Shown here one piece after another: positions 62,144 to 64,000 of a stretch of DNA of 64,000 bases. Below the pieces are notes generated by a model. It was not told the DNA's origin, did no database searches, and was given only the letters and a program-made list of their open reading frames with translations. Both the position numbers and the translations under genes were made by a program. How positions within the stretch are numbered: the stretch's first letter is position 1; every line of letters begins with the position of its first letter. Origin of the DNA: Nannocystis pusilla (GTDB taxonomy: Bacteria > Myxococcota_A > Polyangia > Nannocystales > Nannocystaceae); the NCBI RefSeq assembly GCF_020073745.1, contig NZ_JAIRAU010000012.1, forward strand, positions 1-64,000, given 5' to 3'.

Positions 62144-63340
62144 TCATCTCCGGCCCGCCGGCGATCCTTCACCGCACACATTCGAAAAATTCGCGTGGCG
62201 CTGCGCGACCGCCGAGCCGGGGTGCTCGGCGAACAGGCGCGCGGCGACCGCGTCGGCCTGCACGCGGTCGCCGGCGAGGCACAGCGCCTGCACGCGCGCG
62301 GCCTCGCGGAGGTCGAGCAGGGCGCCCTGCGGAAATTCTCGGGTGTGCTCGGCGATCGCCGCGAGCGCGCCCGCAGCGTCGTCGGCGCCGAGGCGGGCGT
62401 TGGCCCGATCGAGCAGCGCGACCTCCTCGGCCAGGCGATCGGGGGCGGACGGCGCCGGCCTGGAGGCGCGCGGACGCTGCGGCGCCACCGGGACCGGCGG
62501 CTCGAGCACGGCGGCCTCCTCGGGCGCGTCGCGCTGCGTCGACGCGACCGACTCGTGCACCGGCGCGGGCTCGCGGCTCGGCGGGCTCGCCGGCGGTTCG
62601 CCCCGCGGCACGACCACGGCGACGACGGCCGCGGCGGCGATCAGCGTGGTCGCAAACACGGCGCGCGTGCTCGCCAGCAGCCCGAGACCGACCGCGGCGC
62701 CCGGCCGCGCGAGCGCCGGCGCGAGCACCATCCAGCTGCGCTGCTCGGCCCCCTCTGGCGGGGCCTGCTGCGCGCGCGCCTCGGCGATCCACCGCTCGAG
62801 CTGCTGCGGATCGGCGAGCACGCGCTGCAGCTGCTGGCGCGCGAGGCGGATCCGCGAGTACACCGTGTTGAGCGGCAGGCCGAGCTCGGACGCGATCTCG
62901 GGCCCGCTCATCCCGAGCAGCTCGGTCATCTCGAACACGACACGGGTGCCGGCGCCGAGGCCCGTGAGCAGGCGGTCGAGCTGCTGCGCCGCGACGACGC
63001 GCTCTTGCGGGGGCGCCCTCGGCCCGTCGTCGAGGTCGGCGAAGGCCGCGAGCCGCCGCGTGTGGCGGAAGGCGGTGCGGCGGTAGCGAGAGGCGATCCG
63101 GCGCGTGATGCCGTGGAGCCACGCGCGCTGCGAGACCTCGAAGCGGAGCTGGTCGAGGCGGCGATAGGCGGTGATGAACACGTCCTGCACGGCGTCCTCG
63201 AGCGCGCCGGGGGGGACGCCGAGGCGCCGCGCGACCGACCACACGAACGCGAACTCCGCGCGGTAGAGGACGTGGAACGGGCGAAGCTGCGCCTCCGCGG
63301 GGCGGCGGACGGGCGCGAGGCTGGGTTCGGTCGCGTGCAT
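62144..63340 (-). CDS. ECF-type sigma factor fused to a transmembrane and helical-repeat tail (module 3)
   Basis: A 398-residue protein, a close paralogue of the sigma factor at 26479. Region 2: FHVLYRAEFAFVWSVARRLG, DAVQDVFITAYRRLDQL. Region 4: LLGMSGPEIASELGLPLNTV, YSRIRLARQQLQ. Then a membrane segment (VFATTLIAAAAVVAVVV), Pro-rich spacer and a helical tail (LAEEVALLDRANARLGADDA to PGSAVAQRHANF). Same gene order as module 1: barrel-like gene first, then sigma. The ATG at 63340 (Met-His) parallels module 1; GTG 63394, overlapping the barrel-like gene, is the alternative. Confidence 0.82.
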   Translation of the reverse strand: MHATEPSLAPVRRPAEAQLRPFHVLYRAEFAFVWSVARRLGVPPGALEDAVQDVFITAYRRLDQLRFEVSQRAWLHGITRRIASRYRRTAFRHTRRLAAFADLDDGPRAPPQERVVAAQQLDRLLTGLGAGTRVVFEMTELLGMSGPEIASELGLPLNTVYSRIRLARQQLQRVLADPQQLERWIAEARAQQAPPEGAEQRSWMVLAPALARPGAAVGLGLLASTRAVFATTLIAAAAVVAVVVPRGEPPASPPSREPAPVHESVASTQRDAPEEAAVLEPPVPVAPQRPRASRPAPSAPDRLAEEVALLDRANARLGADDAAGALAAIAEHTREFPQGALLDLREAARVQALCLAGDRVQADAVAARLFAEHPGSAVAQRHANFSNVCGEGSPAGRR

Positions 63341-63380
63341 GCTCCGTCGATCGTCTATCTCCGGCCCCCGGCGCGCTCCG

Positions 63381-64000
63381 TCACCGGCGATCACGGATCC
63401 GCAGCTCGAGGCCGACGAGCAGCCGACCCGACACCGGCGACGGCTCGAAGAGGACGACCGTCGGCCCGGGATCGCGCAGCTGGAAGCTGGGGCGGACGGC
63501 GGCGACGCCCTGCAGCGCCGCCGACAGGGCCAGGCGCGGGTGGAAGCGCCAGGCGACGCCGGCGGAGAGCACCCCGCCCACCCAGGGGCCGAAGGCGGCG
63601 CGATCGATCGCCGGCCCGCGCGCGACGCCGCGCACGCCGCCGGCCTCGACCCCGCCGCACAGCGGGAACTCGAGCGCGCCGCGGCCCAGACGCGCGCAGA
63701 ATTGCACGCTCGCGGCGAGCAGCCAGGCGCGCAGGTCGGCCTGAGGCAGCTCCCTGCGGCGCGGCGCGACGAAGGTGCCCTGCAGCTCGACGCGCAGGCG
63801 CGGCCACAAGAGGCCCAGGGCCAGGCCGAGGGCCCCGCTGAGCCCCGGCACCGCGCCGTACTCGGGGCCGCCGTGGACCCGCACGAGGCCGCCCGGAGCC
63901 GCGGCGCGCGAGACCGCCCGATCGGGCGGGGCGGCCACGGGCGCCTCCGCGCGGCTCCCGGGCGGCGGGGCGAGCGGCGGGGGGACGGGGACCGGCGAGG
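63381..64000 (-). CDS. Putative outer-membrane beta-barrel-like protein of sigma module 3, 5' truncated
   Basis: The frame is open to the window edge, so the N-terminus is missing. The part seen starts with a Pro/Ala-rich linker and a barrel-like half (LVRVHGGPEYGAVPGLSG, LEFPLCGGVEAGGVRG, FQLRDPGPTVVLF, LLVGLELRIRDRR). It clearly matches the protein at 25319-26440 in order and motifs, ending with the same R-x-R-D-x-R tail. It lies directly upstream of the module 3 sigma gene on the same strand. Confidence 0.65.
   Translation of the reverse strand, partial: SPVPVPPPLAPPPGSRAEAPVAAPPDRAVSRAAAPGGLVRVHGGPEYGAVPGLSGALGLALGLLWPRLRVELQGTFVAPRRRELPQADLRAWLLAASVQFCARLGRGALEFPLCGGVEAGGVRGVARGPAIDRAAFGPWVGGVLSAGVAWRFHPRLALSAALQGVAAVRPSFQLRDPGPTVVLFEPSPVSGRLLVGLELRIRDRR

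Overview
The window looks like part of a myxobacterial chromosome, most likely from the Nannocystis group. The DNA is very GC-rich, with G or C at nearly every third codon position. It carries many lipoproteins with Thr/Ser/Asp-rich linkers, a protease with a MYXO-CTERM-like tail, MopE-like DNDCD motifs, several ECF sigma factors and a delta-14 sterol reductase. Sterol synthesis is rare in bacteria but known in Nannocystis. The taxon is an inference; no rRNA, tRNA, phage, insertion sequence or CRISPR array was seen.

Layout. 1-9.3 kb: truncated trypsin-like protease, beta-propeller protein, DGPF protein, patatin, flavin-binding protein, a divergent GST/LysR pair, and a copper monooxygenase-like protein. 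9.3-14.2 kb: PLP decarboxylase, membrane protein divergent from an ArsR regulator, lipoprotein, Gfo/Idh/MocA oxidoreductase. 14.5-19.3 kb: a sugar operon with coupled starts (sensory-rhodopsin-transducer-like protein, PfkB kinase, GH65 phosphorylase, LLM oxidoreductase). 19.4-22.1 kb: a compact RiPP-type pair (radical SAM enzyme plus 67-residue three-Cys precursor) below a PAS-STAS protein. 22.4-29 kb: lipoproteins around a first beta-barrel-like protein/sigma-factor module. 29.2-37.5 kb: TonB receptor plus lipoprotein, an EF-hand-tailed PLP decarboxylase and an unrecognised 555-residue protein. 37.6-41.7 kb: two lipoproteins divergent from a second module (barrel-like protein, ECF sigma, FecR-like protein). 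41.7-48.5 kb: MopE-like secreted protein, sterol reductase, beta-lactamase-family hydrolase, P450. 48.5-50.8 kb: a histidine-kinase fragment, small secreted Cys-rich proteins and an AT-richer overlapping gene pair. 50.8-56 kb: four tandem HAF-repeat paralogues. 56.2-64 kb: ankyrin protein, esterase, short UvrA paralogue, lipoprotein, and a third sigma/barrel module cut by the window end.

Themes. Sigma-factor/envelope-protein modules occur three times; in two the sigma factor is fused to a membrane-spanning tail, while in the third the tail is a separate FecR-like gene. Small palindromes built on GACATGTC recur in at least five gaps between genes and look like a lineage-specific dispersed element. 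The best candidates for undescribed systems are the radical SAM/three-Cys peptide pair (19.4-20.6 kb) and the overlapping Cys-rich secreted protein/small membrane protein pair (49.6-50.5 kb).
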